Below are positions 1-7,275 of a stretch of DNA of 26,128 bases, in pieces; the stretch's first letter is position 1, and every line of letters begins with the position of its first letter. The notes below the pieces were generated by a model. The model made no database searches, was not told where the DNA came from, and saw only the letters and a program-made list of their open reading frames with translations. The stretch comes from Izhakiella capsodis (lineage in GTDB: Bacteria; Pseudomonadota; Gammaproteobacteria; Enterobacterales; Enterobacteriaceae): assembly GCF_900115045.1 (NCBI RefSeq), contig NZ_FOVC01000017.1, forward strand, positions 1-26,128, written 5' to 3'. Made by a program: the position numbers and the translations under genes.

Positions 1-804
1 GTTCCTTACATCATCGTGTTCCTGAACAAGTGTGACATGGTTGATGATGAAGAGCTGCTGGAACTGGTTGAAATGGAAGTGCGTGAGCTGCTGTCAGCTT
101 ATGATTTCCCCGGAGACGACACGCCAATCGTACGCGGTTCTGCGCTGAAAGCGCTGGAAGGCGACGCAGCGTGGGAAGAGAAAATCATTGAGCTGGCGGG
201 CTACCTGGATACCTACATCCCGGATCCGCAGCGTGCAATCGACCTGCCGTTCCTGCTGCCGATCGAAGACGTATTCTCTATCTCCGGCCGCGGTACCGTG
301 GTAACCGGTCGTGTAGAGCGCGGCATCATCAAAGTGGGTGAAGAAGTTGAAATCGTGGGTATCAAAGATACGGCGAAATCAACCTGCACCGGCGTTGAAA
401 TGTTCCGCAAACTGCTGGACCAGGGCCAGGCAGGTGAAAACGTTGGCGTTCTGCTGCGCGGAATCAAACGTGAAGAGATCGAGCGTGGTCAGGTACTGGC
501 TAAGCCGGGCTCAATCAAGCCGCACACCAAGTTCGAATCAGAAGTTTATATTCTGTCTAAAGATGAAGGCGGCCGTCATACTCCGTTCTTCAAAGGCTAC
601 CGTCCGCAGTTCTATTTCCGTACAACTGACGTGACAGGAACCATCGAACTGCCGGAAGGCGTAGAGATGGTAATGCCGGGCGACAACATCAAAATGAACG
701 TTGAGCTGATCCACCCAATCGCAATGGATGACGGTCTGCGCTTTGCAATTCGTGAAGGTGGCCGTACTGTAGGTGCGGGTGTTGTGGCAAAAGTTATCGC
801 TTAA
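1..804 (+). CDS. tuf: Elongation factor Tu, 3' part (start lies outside the window)
   Basis: EF-Tu is the GTPase that carries aminoacyl-tRNA to the ribosomal A site. The reading frame is open from base 1 and gives 267 residues, corresponding to about residues 128-394 of the usual 394. It begins just before the guanine-specificity motif NKCD (residues 8-11 after base 25) and continues with the SALKALEGD segment of the G domain. The two beta-barrel domains follow, with RGTVVTGRVERG and GGRHTPFF. The end, GAGVVAKVIA, is the normal C-terminus. A terminator follows directly. Its position upstream of the S10 operon matches tufA of E. coli. No defect is visible. Confidence 0.98.
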   Translation, partial: VPYIIVFLNKCDMVDDEELLELVEMEVRELLSAYDFPGDDTPIVRGSALKALEGDAAWEEKIIELAGYLDTYIPDPQRAIDLPFLLPIEDVFSISGRGTVVTGRVERGIIKVGEEVEIVGIKDTAKSTCTGVEMFRKLLDQGQAGENVGVLLRGIKREEIERGQVLAKPGSIKPHTKFESEVYILSKDEGGRHTPFFKGYRPQFYFRTTDVTGTIELPEGVEMVMPGDNIKMNVELIHPIAMDDGLRFAIREGGRTVGAGVVAKVIA

Positions 805-839
805 TTGCGCTAATGCTTAACGATTTATATCGTTAGTCG

Positions 840-873
840 TAAAAAAGGGCGCTTTGGCGCTCTTTTTTTATGG
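840..873 (+). terminator. Rho-independent terminator of tuf
   Basis: A GC-rich hairpin (AGGGCGC, loop TTTG, GCGCTCT, one G-T pair) sits 36 bases after the tuf stop. It is flanked by an A-run upstream and a run of seven T downstream, so it could work in both directions. Confidence 0.9.
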
Positions 874-1204
874 TTACGTCTAAATTTCCATCCCGGGAGG
901 AGGTTGAGACGTGATAACAAAATTGCCTGATAAATTATAAAGGGCTATAACAAAAACCATCCGATATCTCAATACATGACTCGGGGGTGAGTTGTATTTA
1001 TCTGTACGTATATTTAAAGCAGAGAGTGAATGCGATTTGATGATGCTGAATGACATGAGTCAATGGATGGGATGAGGCTGTTGATAAACATCGATATCGA
1101 ACGCATTGTTTCTAACGTGGGAATAATCCACAGACTTTGAAAATTATGACCGTCCCATTGTCAGGGTGGTTGTTTACATAGACAGATTCTTTGCCCTTCG
1201 ACGG
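874..1204. other. Gene-free stretch between tuf and the S10 promoter; bfd-bfr absent
   Basis: In E. coli and many relatives bacterioferritin (bfr) and its ferredoxin (bfd) lie just upstream of rpsJ. No frame here gives recognisable Bfr or Bfd sequence, and stops are frequent in all frames. A bulged hairpin (971-998) and a short inverted repeat (ACGTCT at 875-880, AGACGT at 907-912) are the only structures I see. I read it as residual intergenic DNA after deletion or complete erosion of the genes. Confidence 0.6.
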
Positions 1205-1232
1205 TTGCTTTCTGCACAGATTCACGTATAAT
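1205..1232 (+). promoter_or_regulatory. S10 operon promoter
   Basis: The -35 box TTGCTT (1205-1210) and a perfect -10 box TATAAT (1227-1232) are 16 bases apart. Transcription would start near 1240, which gives a leader of about 172 nt before rpsJ. That is the leader length known for the E. coli S10 operon. Confidence 0.85.
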
Positions 1233-1239
1233 TCGCCAG

Positions 1240-1411
1240 CTTGCTAATCTTGCAGGCGCGATTCTGGCTGAATCGCAGGTCGACCGTAATTTCGGACACC
1301 TACAATACTCCCGATATGGGGGTTATAGCTGAACGATTACACTCCCCCATCAATCGTAATGGGTGTGAGGAGTAATTTTTTTCGTTTATAAATAGTTGGA
1401 GCTCTGGTCTC
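1240..1411 (+). promoter_or_regulatory. S10 leader RNA, target of L4 autoregulation
   Basis: The leader is rich in inverted repeats. A late hairpin pairs CCCAT with ATGGG (arms near 1346-1350 and 1359-1363), with flanking CAC/GTG, and a run of seven T follows at 1376-1382. In E. coli, ribosomal protein L4 (encoded by rplD in this operon) binds this leader and, with NusA, causes premature termination and also blocks translation. Length, position and the hairpin followed by U-rich sequence agree with that. The exact helices were not folded computationally. Confidence 0.75.
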
Positions 1412-1723
1412 ATGCAGAACCAAAGAATCCGTATTCGTCTAAAAGCGTTTGATCATCGTCTGATCGATCAATCAACCGCGGAAATCGTTGAGACCGCCAA
1501 GCGCACGGGTGCGCAGGTTCGTGGTCCCATCCCGCTGCCGACCCGCAAAGAGCGCTTTACCGTCCTGATTTCTCCGCACGTCAACAAAGACGCGCGCGAC
1601 CAGTACGAAATTCGCACTCATAAGCGTTTAGTGGACATCGTTGAGCCAACTGAGAAAACCGTTGATGCTCTGATGCGTCTGGATCTGGCTGCCGGTGTAG
1701 ACGTGCAGATCAGCCTGGGTTAA
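1412..1723 (+). CDS. rpsJ: 30S ribosomal protein S10
   Basis: The 103 residues ([19 protein letters not shown] at the start) are the full length for S10. S10 sits in the head of the 30S subunit and, as NusE, pairs with NusB on boxA RNA in antitermination. The boxA at 25951-25962 is such a target. The start is preceded by GGAG at 1398-1401 with a 10-base spacer. It is the first gene of the S10 operon, downstream of the L4-controlled leader. It is intact. Confidence 0.99.
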
Positions 1724-1755
1724 TCAGGTCATCGAGCGATTGAGAGGTTGATACA

Positions 1756-2385
1756 ATGATTGGTTTAGTCGGCAAAAAAGTGGGTATGACCCGTATCTTC
1801 ACAGAAGACGGCGTTTCTATCCCTGTCACCGTAATCGAAATTGAAGCGAACCGCGTAACGCAGGTCAAAGGCCTGGAAAACGACGGCTACACTGCTATCC
1901 AGGTTACCACTGGCACCAAGAAAGCCAGCCGTGTAACGAAACCTGAAGCTGGTCATTTCGCTAAAGCTGGCGTTGAAGCTGGCCGTGGCGCGTGGGAATT
2001 CCGCACTACTGAAGGTGAGGATTTCTCTGTTGGTCAGAGCATTAGTGTTGATATTTTCGCTGAAGTTAAAAAAGTAGACGTAACCGGTACCTCTAAAGGT
2101 AAAGGTTTCGCCGGTACCGTTAAGCGCTGGAACTTCCGTACCCAGGACGCGACTCACGGTAACTCCCTGTCTCACCGCGTTCCGGGTTCTATCGGTCAGA
2201 ATCAGACTCCGGGCAAAGTGTTCAAGGGTAAAAAAATGGCAGGTCAGCTGGGTAATGAGCGTGTGACCGTTCAGAGCCTGGAAGTAGTACGTGTTGACGC
2301 TGAACGCAACCTGCTGCTGGTGAAAGGTGCTGTTCCGGGAGCAACCGGCGGCGACCTGATCGTTAAACCGGCTGTGAAGGCGTAA
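1756..2385 (+). CDS. rplC: 50S ribosomal protein L3
   Basis: The 209 residues match the E. coli L3 length. L3 is an early assembly protein that nucleates folding of the 3' end of 23S rRNA, and its long loop reaches the peptidyl transferase centre. The loop is visible as the basic stretch around residues 125-160 (WNFRTQDATHGNSLSHR, then GSIGQNQTPGKVFKGKKMAG). It contains the Gln (about residue 150) that PrmB methylates in relatives. It is second in the S10 operon, 32 bases after rpsJ. Confidence 0.99.
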   Translation: MIGLVGKKVGMTRIFTEDGVSIPVTVIEIEANRVTQVKGLENDGYTAIQVTTGTKKASRVTKPEAGHFAKAGVEAGRGAWEFRTTEGEDFSVGQSISVDIFAEVKKVDVTGTSKGKGFAGTVKRWNFRTQDATHGNSLSHRVPGSIGQNQTPGKVFKGKKMAGQLGNERVTVQSLEVVRVDAERNLLLVKGAVPGATGGDLIVKPAVKA

Positions 2386-2395
2386 GGGGATAGCA

Positions 2396-3001
2396 ATGGA
2401 ATTAGTATTGAAAGACGCGCAAAGCGCGCTGACTGTTTCCGAAACTACCTTCGGTCGTGATTTCAACGAAGCGCTGGTACACCAGGTTGTAGTTGCATAC
2501 GCTGCAGGTGCTCGTCAGGGTACTCGTGCTCAGAAGACTCGTGCCGAAGTGACTGGTTCCGGCAAAAAACCGTGGCGCCAGAAAGGTACCGGCCGTGCGC
2601 GTTCAGGTTCTATCAAGAGCCCGATCTGGCGTTCAGGTGGTGTGACCTTCGCTGCGAAGCCTCAGGACCACAGTCAAAAAGTTAACAAAAAGATGTACCG
2701 TGGCGCGCTGAAAAGCATTCTGTCCGAATTGGTACGTCAGGACCGCCTGATTGTTGTCGAAACATTTTCTGTCGAAGCACCGAAAACTAAGCTGCTGGCA
2801 CAGAAACTGAAAGACATGGCGCTGGAAGACGTGCTGATCATCACCGGTGAACTGGATGAAAATCTGTTCCTGGCAGCGCGCAACCTGTACAAGGTTGATG
2901 TGCGTGATGCAACGGGCATCGATCCGGTTAGCCTGATTGCCTTCGACAAAGTCGTTATGACTGCTGATGCAGTTAAGCAAGTTGAGGAGATGCTGGCATG
3001 A
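2396..3001 (+). CDS. rplD: 50S ribosomal protein L4, autoregulator of the S10 operon
   Basis: The 201 residues are the normal length. L4 lines the peptide exit tunnel, and its extended loop is seen as the KTRAEVTGSGKKPWRQKGTG region (residues about 43-62). Outside the ribosome L4 represses its own operon through the leader at 1240-1411. The gene starts 10 bases after rplC. Its last bases overlap the rplW start by 4 (ATGA), which suggests translational coupling. Confidence 0.99.
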   Translation: MELVLKDAQSALTVSETTFGRDFNEALVHQVVVAYAAGARQGTRAQKTRAEVTGSGKKPWRQKGTGRARSGSIKSPIWRSGGVTFAAKPQDHSQKVNKKMYRGALKSILSELVRQDRLIVVETFSVEAPKTKLLAQKLKDMALEDVLIITGELDENLFLAARNLYKVDVRDATGIDPVSLIAFDKVVMTADAVKQVEEMLA

Positions 3002-3300
3002 TCCGTGAAGAACGTCTGCTGAAAATACTGCGCGCGCCGCATGTATCTGAAAAAGCGTCTACTGCGATGGAAAAAACTAACACCATCGTTCTCAAAGTTG
3101 CAAAAGACGCGACCAAGGCAGAAATCAAAACTGCCGTACAGAAGCTGTTCGAAGTTGAAGTAAAAGACGTAAACACCCTGATCATGAAGGGTAAAGTTAA
3201 ACGTCACGGACAGCGTGTTGGTCGTCGTAGCGACTGGAAAAAAGCTTACGTCACCCTGAAAGAAGGCCAGAATCTGGACTTCGTCGGCGGCGCAGAGTAA
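2998..3300 (+). CDS. rplW: 50S ribosomal protein L23
   Basis: The 100-residue protein starts MIREERLLKILRAPHVSEKA. L23 stands at the exit of the peptide tunnel, where trigger factor and the signal recognition particle dock. The exposed VSEK motif (residues 16-19) includes the Glu used by trigger factor in E. coli. Its start codon lies inside the end of rplD (ATGA overlap). It is intact. Confidence 0.99.
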   Translation: MIREERLLKILRAPHVSEKASTAMEKTNTIVLKVAKDATKAEIKTAVQKLFEVEVKDVNTLIMKGKVKRHGQRVGRRSDWKKAYVTLKEGQNLDFVGGAE

Positions 3301-3317
3301 GTCGGAGGAGAGAAACA

Positions 3318-4139
3318 ATGGCAATTGTTAAATGTAAACCGACATCTCCGGGTCGTCGCCACGTCGTTAAAGTGGTGAACCCAGAGCTGCACAAGGGCAA
3401 ACCTTTTGCCCCGCTGCTGGAAAAAAACAGCAAAACTGGCGGTCGTAACAACAACGGTCGTATTACTACCCGTCATATCGGTGGTGGTCACAAACAGGCT
3501 TACCGTATCGTTGACTTCAAACGCAACAAAGATGGTATCCCTGCAGTTGTTGAACGTCTTGAGTACGATCCGAACCGCTCTGCGAATATCGCACTGGTTC
3601 TGTACAAAGACGGCGAACGTCGTTACATCCTGGCTTCTAAAGGCCTGAAAGCTGGCGACCAGATCCAATCTGGTGTAGATGCTGCAATTAAAGCAGGTAA
3701 CACTCTGCCAATGCGCAACATCCCTGTCGGTTCTACCGTCCATAACGTAGAAATGAAACCAGGTAAGGGCGGCCAGCTGGCCCGTTCTGCCGGTACTTAC
3801 GTGCAGATCGTTGCGCGTGAAGGTTCCTACGTGACCCTGCGTCTGCGCTCTGGTGAAATGCGTAAAGTCGAAGCTGACTGTCGTGCCACCCTGGGTGAAG
3901 TCGGTAATGCTGAGCATATGCTGCGCGTTTTGGGTAAAGCTGGTGCTTCCCGCTGGCGTGGTATTCGTCCTACCGTTCGTGGTACTGCGATGAACCCGGT
4001 AGATCACCCGCATGGTGGTGGTGAAGGTCGTAACTTTGGTAAGCACCCGGTTACTCCGTGGGGCGTTCAGACCAAAGGTAAGAAGACCCGCAGCAACAAG
4101 CGTACTGATAAATTTATCGTACGTCGCCGTAGCAAATAA
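3318..4139 (+). CDS. rplB: 50S ribosomal protein L2
   Basis: The 273 residues are the usual length for this largest S10-operon product. L2 binds domain IV of 23S rRNA and is needed for subunit joining and peptidyl transfer. The conserved C-terminal motif VDHPHGGGEG (about residues 226-235), with its essential His, is present. The basic N-terminus (KPTSPGRRHV) and the KKTRSNKRTDKFI tail are typical. A strong GGAGGAG site precedes the ATG. Confidence 0.99.
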   Translation: MAIVKCKPTSPGRRHVVKVVNPELHKGKPFAPLLEKNSKTGGRNNNGRITTRHIGGGHKQAYRIVDFKRNKDGIPAVVERLEYDPNRSANIALVLYKDGERRYILASKGLKAGDQIQSGVDAAIKAGNTLPMRNIPVGSTVHNVEMKPGKGGQLARSAGTYVQIVAREGSYVTLRLRSGEMRKVEADCRATLGEVGNAEHMLRVLGKAGASRWRGIRPTVRGTAMNPVDHPHGGGEGRNFGKHPVTPWGVQTKGKKTRSNKRTDKFIVRRRSK

Positions 4140-4155
4140 TTATAGAGGATAAGCC

Positions 4156-4434
4156 ATGCCACGTTCTCTCAAGAAAGGTCCTTTTATTGACCTGCACTTG
4201 CTGAAGAAGGTAGAGAAAGCGGTGGAAAGCGGTGACAAGAAGCCCCTGCGCACTTGGTCCCGTCGTTCAACGATCTTTCCAAACATGATCGGTTTGACCA
4301 TCGCTGTCCATAATGGTCGTCAGCACGTTCCGGTTTTCGTTTCCGATGAAATGGTCGGTCACAAGCTGGGTGAATTCGCGCCGACACGTACTTATCGCGG
4401 TCACGCGGCTGATAAAAAAGCCAAGAAGAAATAA
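4156..4434 (+). CDS. rpsS: 30S ribosomal protein S19
   Basis: The 92-residue protein begins [18 protein letters not shown] and ends in a lysine-rich tail, as expected for S19. It sits in the 30S head with S13 (rpsM, further downstream) and contacts A-site tRNA and the B1 bridge. The conserved [17 protein letters not shown] segment lies at about residues 62-78. It starts 16 bases after rplB. Confidence 0.99.
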
Positions 4435-4448
4435 GCCAGGAGGAAGAG

Positions 4449-4781
4449 ATGGAAACTATCGCTAAACATCGCCATGCTCGTTCTTCTGCGCAGAAGGTTC
4501 GCCTCGTTGCGGATCTCGTTCGCGGTAAGAAAGTGTCGCAGGCTCTGGACATTCTGACGTACACCAACAAGAAAGCGGCTGTACTGGTCAAGAAGGTCCT
4601 GGAATCTGCCATTGCTAACGCCGAGCACAACGATGGCGCTGACATTGACGATCTGAAAGTCACGAAAATTTTCGTTGACGAAGGCCCGACCATGAAACGC
4701 ATCATGCCACGTGCTAAAGGTCGTGCAGATCGCATTCTGAAGCGCACCAGCCACATTACTGTGGTTGTGTCCGATCGCTAA
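4449..4781 (+). CDS. rplV: 50S ribosomal protein L22
   Basis: The 110 residues (METIAKHRHARSSAQKVRLV) are the normal length. L22 contacts all six 23S rRNA domains, and its beta hairpin (near MKRIMPRAKGRADRI, residues about 82-96) lines the tunnel beside L4. Changes in this hairpin give macrolide resistance in other bacteria. The loop here looks wild type, with no insertion or deletion. Confidence 0.99.
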   Translation: METIAKHRHARSSAQKVRLVADLVRGKKVSQALDILTYTNKKAAVLVKKVLESAIANAEHNDGADIDDLKVTKIFVDEGPTMKRIMPRAKGRADRILKRTSHITVVVSDR

Positions 4782-4798
4782 GACTCTGGAGACTAGCA

Positions 4799-5497
4799 AT
4801 GGGTCAGAAAGTACATCCTAATGGTATTCGACTGGGTATTGTTAAACCCTGGAACTCTACTTGGTTCGCCAATACCAAAGAATTCGCTGACAACCTGGAC
4901 AGCGACTTTAAAGTTCGCCAGTACCTGAATAAAGAACTGGCAAAAGCGTCTGTATCACGCATCGTTATCGAGCGTCCGGCGAAGAGCATCCGTGTGACTA
5001 TTCACACCGCTCGTCCGGGTATCGTTATTGGTAAGAAAGGTGAAGACGTTGAAAAACTGCGTAAGGGCGTAGCGGATATCGCTGGCGTTCCTGCGCAGAT
5101 TAACATCGCTGAAGTTCGTAAACCGGAACTGGATGCTAAATTAGTTGCTGACAGCATTACTTCACAGTTGGAGCGTCGTGTGATGTTCCGTCGTGCGATG
5201 AAGCGTGCTGTTCAGAACGCTATGCGTCTAGGCGCTAAAGGTATCAAAGTTGAAGTTAGTGGCCGTCTGGGCGGCGCGGAAATCGCACGTACCGAATGGT
5301 ACCGTGAAGGCCGCGTGCCGCTGCACACTCTGCGTGCAGACATTGACTACAACACTTCTGAAGCGCACACCACTTATGGTGTAATCGGCGTTAAGGTATG
5401 GATCTTCAAAGGTGAGATCCTGGGTGGTATGGCTGCTGTTGAACAACCTGAACAGGCTGCTCAACCGAAAAAGCAGCAGCGTAAAGGCCGTAAGTAA
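4799..5497 (+). CDS. rpsC: 30S ribosomal protein S3
   Basis: The 232-residue protein has an N-terminal KH domain with the GxxG signature in IVIGKKGEDVEKLRK (about residues 75-89). S3 helps form the mRNA entry channel and its helicase function with S4 and S5. The Arg/Lys-rich region RRAMKRAVQNAMRLGAKG (residues about 131-148) faces mRNA. The C-terminal tail is rich in Gln and Lys, as in relatives. It is intact, 17 bases after rplV. Confidence 0.99.
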   Translation: MGQKVHPNGIRLGIVKPWNSTWFANTKEFADNLDSDFKVRQYLNKELAKASVSRIVIERPAKSIRVTIHTARPGIVIGKKGEDVEKLRKGVADIAGVPAQINIAEVRKPELDAKLVADSITSQLERRVMFRRAMKRAVQNAMRLGAKGIKVEVSGRLGGAEIARTEWYREGRVPLHTLRADIDYNTSEAHTTYGVIGVKVWIFKGEILGGMAAVEQPEQAAQPKKQQRKGRK

Positions 5498-5509
5498 GGA
5501 GAGTCGCTG

Positions 5510-5920
5510 ATGTTACAACCAAAGCGTACAAAATTCCGTAAAGTGCATAAAGGCCGTAACCGCGGTCTGGCTGCAGGTACGGATGTTAGCTTCGGCACTT
5601 TCGGTCTGAAGGCTGTTGGCCGTGGTCGTCTGACTGCGCGTCAGATCGAAGCAGCACGTCGTGCTATGACCCGTGCAGTTAAGCGTCAAGGTAAAATCTG
5701 GATCCGAGTATTCCCGGATAAACCGATTACCGAGAAGCCGCTGGAAGTGCGTATGGGTAAAGGTAAGGGTAACGTAGAATATTGGGTTGCCCTGATCCAG
5801 CCGGGTAAAGTCCTGTATGAGATGGACGGTGTGCCGGAAGAGCTGGCCCGTGAGGCATTCAAGCTGGCAGCAGCAAAACTGCCTATCAAAACCACCTTTG
5901 TAACTAAGACGGTGATGTAA
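5510..5920 (+). CDS. rplP: 50S ribosomal protein L16
   Basis: The 136 residues start MLQPKRTKFRKVHKGRNRG. L16 is a late assembly protein next to the A site that helps position aminoacyl-tRNA. The conserved RIFPDKPITEKPLEVRMGKG-type segment is present as RVFPDKPITEKPLEVRMGKG (about residues 64-83), which includes the Arg hydroxylated by RoxA (YcfD) in E. coli. The stop codon overlaps the rpmC start by one base (TAATG). Confidence 0.99.
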   Translation: MLQPKRTKFRKVHKGRNRGLAAGTDVSFGTFGLKAVGRGRLTARQIEAARRAMTRAVKRQGKIWIRVFPDKPITEKPLEVRMGKGKGNVEYWVALIQPGKVLYEMDGVPEELAREAFKLAAAKLPIKTTFVTKTVM

Positions 5921-6111
5921 TGAAAGCAACTGAGCTGCGTGAAAAAAGCGTTGAAGAGCTGAACACTGAGCTGCTTAACCTGCTGCGTGAGCAGTTTAAC
6001 CTGCGCATGCAGGCATCATCTGGTCAACTGCAGCAGAGTCATCTGCTCAAGCAGGTGCGCCGTGATGTTGCACGCGTTAAGACTTTACTGACTGAGAAGG
6101 CGGGTGCGTAA
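5920..6111 (+). CDS. rpmC: 50S ribosomal protein L29
   Basis: The 63-residue, mostly helical protein MKATELREKSVEELNTELL is the usual L29. It packs next to L23 at the tunnel exit and contributes to docking of targeting factors. Both ends overlap their neighbours by a single base (rplP stop/rpmC start, rpmC stop/rpsQ start), so translation of rplP, rpmC and rpsQ is probably coupled. Confidence 0.99.
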   Translation: MKATELREKSVEELNTELLNLLREQFNLRMQASSGQLQQSHLLKQVRRDVARVKTLLTEKAGA

Positions 6112-6365
6112 TGTCCGATAAAATCCGTACTCTGCAGGGTCGTGTTGTTAGTGACAAAATGCAGAAATCTGCTGTTGTTGCTATCGAGCGTTTTGTGAAG
6201 CACCCGATTTACGGTAAGTTCATCAAGCGTACGACAAAGCTGCACATCCATGATGAAAACAATGAATGTGGTATCGGTGACGTGGTAGAAATCTGCGAAT
6301 GCCGTCCTCTTTCAAAAACTAAATCCTGGACGCTAGTGCGCGTTGTAGAGAAAGCAGTTCTGTAA
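6111..6365 (+). CDS. rpsQ: 30S ribosomal protein S17
   Basis: The 84-residue protein has the OB-fold pattern of S17 (RTLQGRVVSDKMQKSAVVAI at the N-terminus, then the PIYGKFIKRTTKLHIHDE loop). S17 is a primary binder of the 5' domain of 16S rRNA and stabilises early 30S assembly. It is the last gene of the S10 operon. A terminator and the spc promoter follow within 90 bases. Confidence 0.99.
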   Translation: MSDKIRTLQGRVVSDKMQKSAVVAIERFVKHPIYGKFIKRTTKLHIHDENNECGIGDVVEICECRPLSKTKSWTLVRVVEKAVL

Positions 6366-6390
6366 TAGAATCTGCCTCTCTAAAAAGTGA

Positions 6391-6426
6391 TAAACGGCCT
6401 GTAAGTGTTAGGGCCGTTTATTTTTT
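6391..6426 (+). terminator. Terminator at the end of the S10 operon
   Basis: A 9-bp stem (TAAACGGCC at 6391-6399, GGCCGTTTA at 6412-6420) with a 12-base loop is followed directly by six T. It separates the S10 and spc operons. In E. coli some read-through occurs here. Confidence 0.9.
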
Positions 6427-6427
6427 C

Positions 6428-6456
6428 TACCCATCAGCGAGATGCGGTGTTATAAT
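6428..6456 (+). promoter_or_regulatory. spc operon promoter
   Basis: A perfect -10 box TATAAT (6451-6456) is followed by GCTGCGCCCTC, nearly the E. coli spc start region. A weak -35 (TACCCA, 6428-6433) lies 17 bases upstream. The promoter begins two bases after the terminator T-run and drives rplN onward. Confidence 0.85.
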
Positions 6457-6536
6457 GCTGCGCCCTCAATTATGGGGATTTCAAACGACCTGATTCTGGG
6501 TCTCGAAGTAGTAGTTGACATTAGCGGAGCACTAAA

Positions 6537-6908
6537 ATGATCCAAGAACAGACTATGCTGGACGTGGCCGACAACTCCGGTGCACGTAGCGTAATGTGTA
6601 TCAAGGTTCTGGGTGGCTCGCACCGTCGCTACGCAGGCGTCGGCGACATCATTAAAGTTACCATCAAGGAAGCAATTCCTCGCGGTAAAGTTAAGAAAGG
6701 TGATGTCCTGAAGGCGGTAGTGGTGCGCACCAGGAAGGGTGTTCGTCGCCCGGACGGTTCTGTCATTCGCTTCGATGGTAACGCATGCGTTATTCTGAAC
6801 AATAACAGCGAGCAGCCGATCGGAACGCGTATTTTTGGGCCGGTAACTCGTGAACTGCGTAACGAAAAGTTCATGAAAATTATCTCTCTGGCACCAGAAG
6901 TACTCTAA
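6537..6908 (+). CDS. rplN: 50S ribosomal protein L14
   Basis: The 123 residues begin MIQEQTMLDVADNSGARSVM, the usual L14 start. L14 forms bridges B5 and B8 to the 30S subunit and is the docking site of the silencing factor RsfS. The conserved signature GDIIKVTIKEAIPRGKVKKG is at about residues 36-55. It is first in the spc operon, with a leader of about 75 nt. Confidence 0.99.
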   Translation: MIQEQTMLDVADNSGARSVMCIKVLGGSHRRYAGVGDIIKVTIKEAIPRGKVKKGDVLKAVVVRTRKGVRRPDGSVIRFDGNACVILNNNSEQPIGTRIFGPVTRELRNEKFMKIISLAPEVL

Positions 6909-6918
6909 GGAGCGAACA

Positions 6919-7233
6919 ATGGCAGCGAAAATCCGTTGTAATGACGAAGTTATCGTGCTGACCGGTAAAGACAAAGGTAAGCGCGGTAAGGTTAAGAATG
7001 TCCTGTCTTCTGGTAAGGTCATCATTGAAGGTATTAACCTGGTTAAAAAACATCAGAAGCCGGTTCCGGCCCTGAACCAACCAGGTGGCATCGTTGAAAA
7101 AGAAGCCGCAATTCAGGTTTCCAACGTAGCACTCTTTAATGCGGCTACTGGTAAGGCTGACCGTGTAGGCTTTAGGTTTGAAGATGGCAAGAAAGTCCGT
7201 TTCTTTAAGTCTAACAGCGAAACTATCAAGTAA
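6919..7233 (+). CDS. rplX: 50S ribosomal protein L24
   Basis: The 104-residue protein carries the KOW motif near the N-terminus (VIVLTGKDKGKRGKVKNVLS, about residues 11-30). L24 is one of the two assembly initiators of the 50S subunit and binds the 5' end of 23S rRNA. It lies 10 bases after rplN. The S8-binding regulatory hairpin begins just past its stop codon. Confidence 0.99.
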   Translation: MAAKIRCNDEVIVLTGKDKGKRGKVKNVLSSGKVIIEGINLVKKHQKPVPALNQPGGIVEKEAAIQVSNVALFNAATGKADRVGFRFEDGKKVRFFKSNSETIK

Positions 7234-7275
7234 TTTGGAGTAGTACGATGGCGAAACTGCATGATTACTACAAAG
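7234..7275 (+). promoter_or_regulatory. S8 translational repressor site over the rplE start
   Basis: GTAGTA (7240-7245) pairs with TACTAC (7266-7271) and TTT/AAA can extend the stem, enclosing the rplE ATG at 7248. Sequence and position match, as I recall it, the E. coli spc mRNA element to which S8 (rpsH) binds to repress translation from L5 onward and trigger decay of the upstream message. Confidence 0.8.

Noticed and set aside
1124..1132. DnaA-box-like sequence TAATCCACA
   Set aside because: It has one mismatch to the consensus, is single, and has no AT-rich unwinding region or other boxes nearby; chance is sufficient.
1765..4046. Long minus-strand open frames opposite rplC, rplD, rplW and rplB
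   Set aside because: They are antisense to highly expressed ribosomal genes with strong codon bias, which leaves antisense frames open; composition is not protein-like and no ribosome sites are seen.
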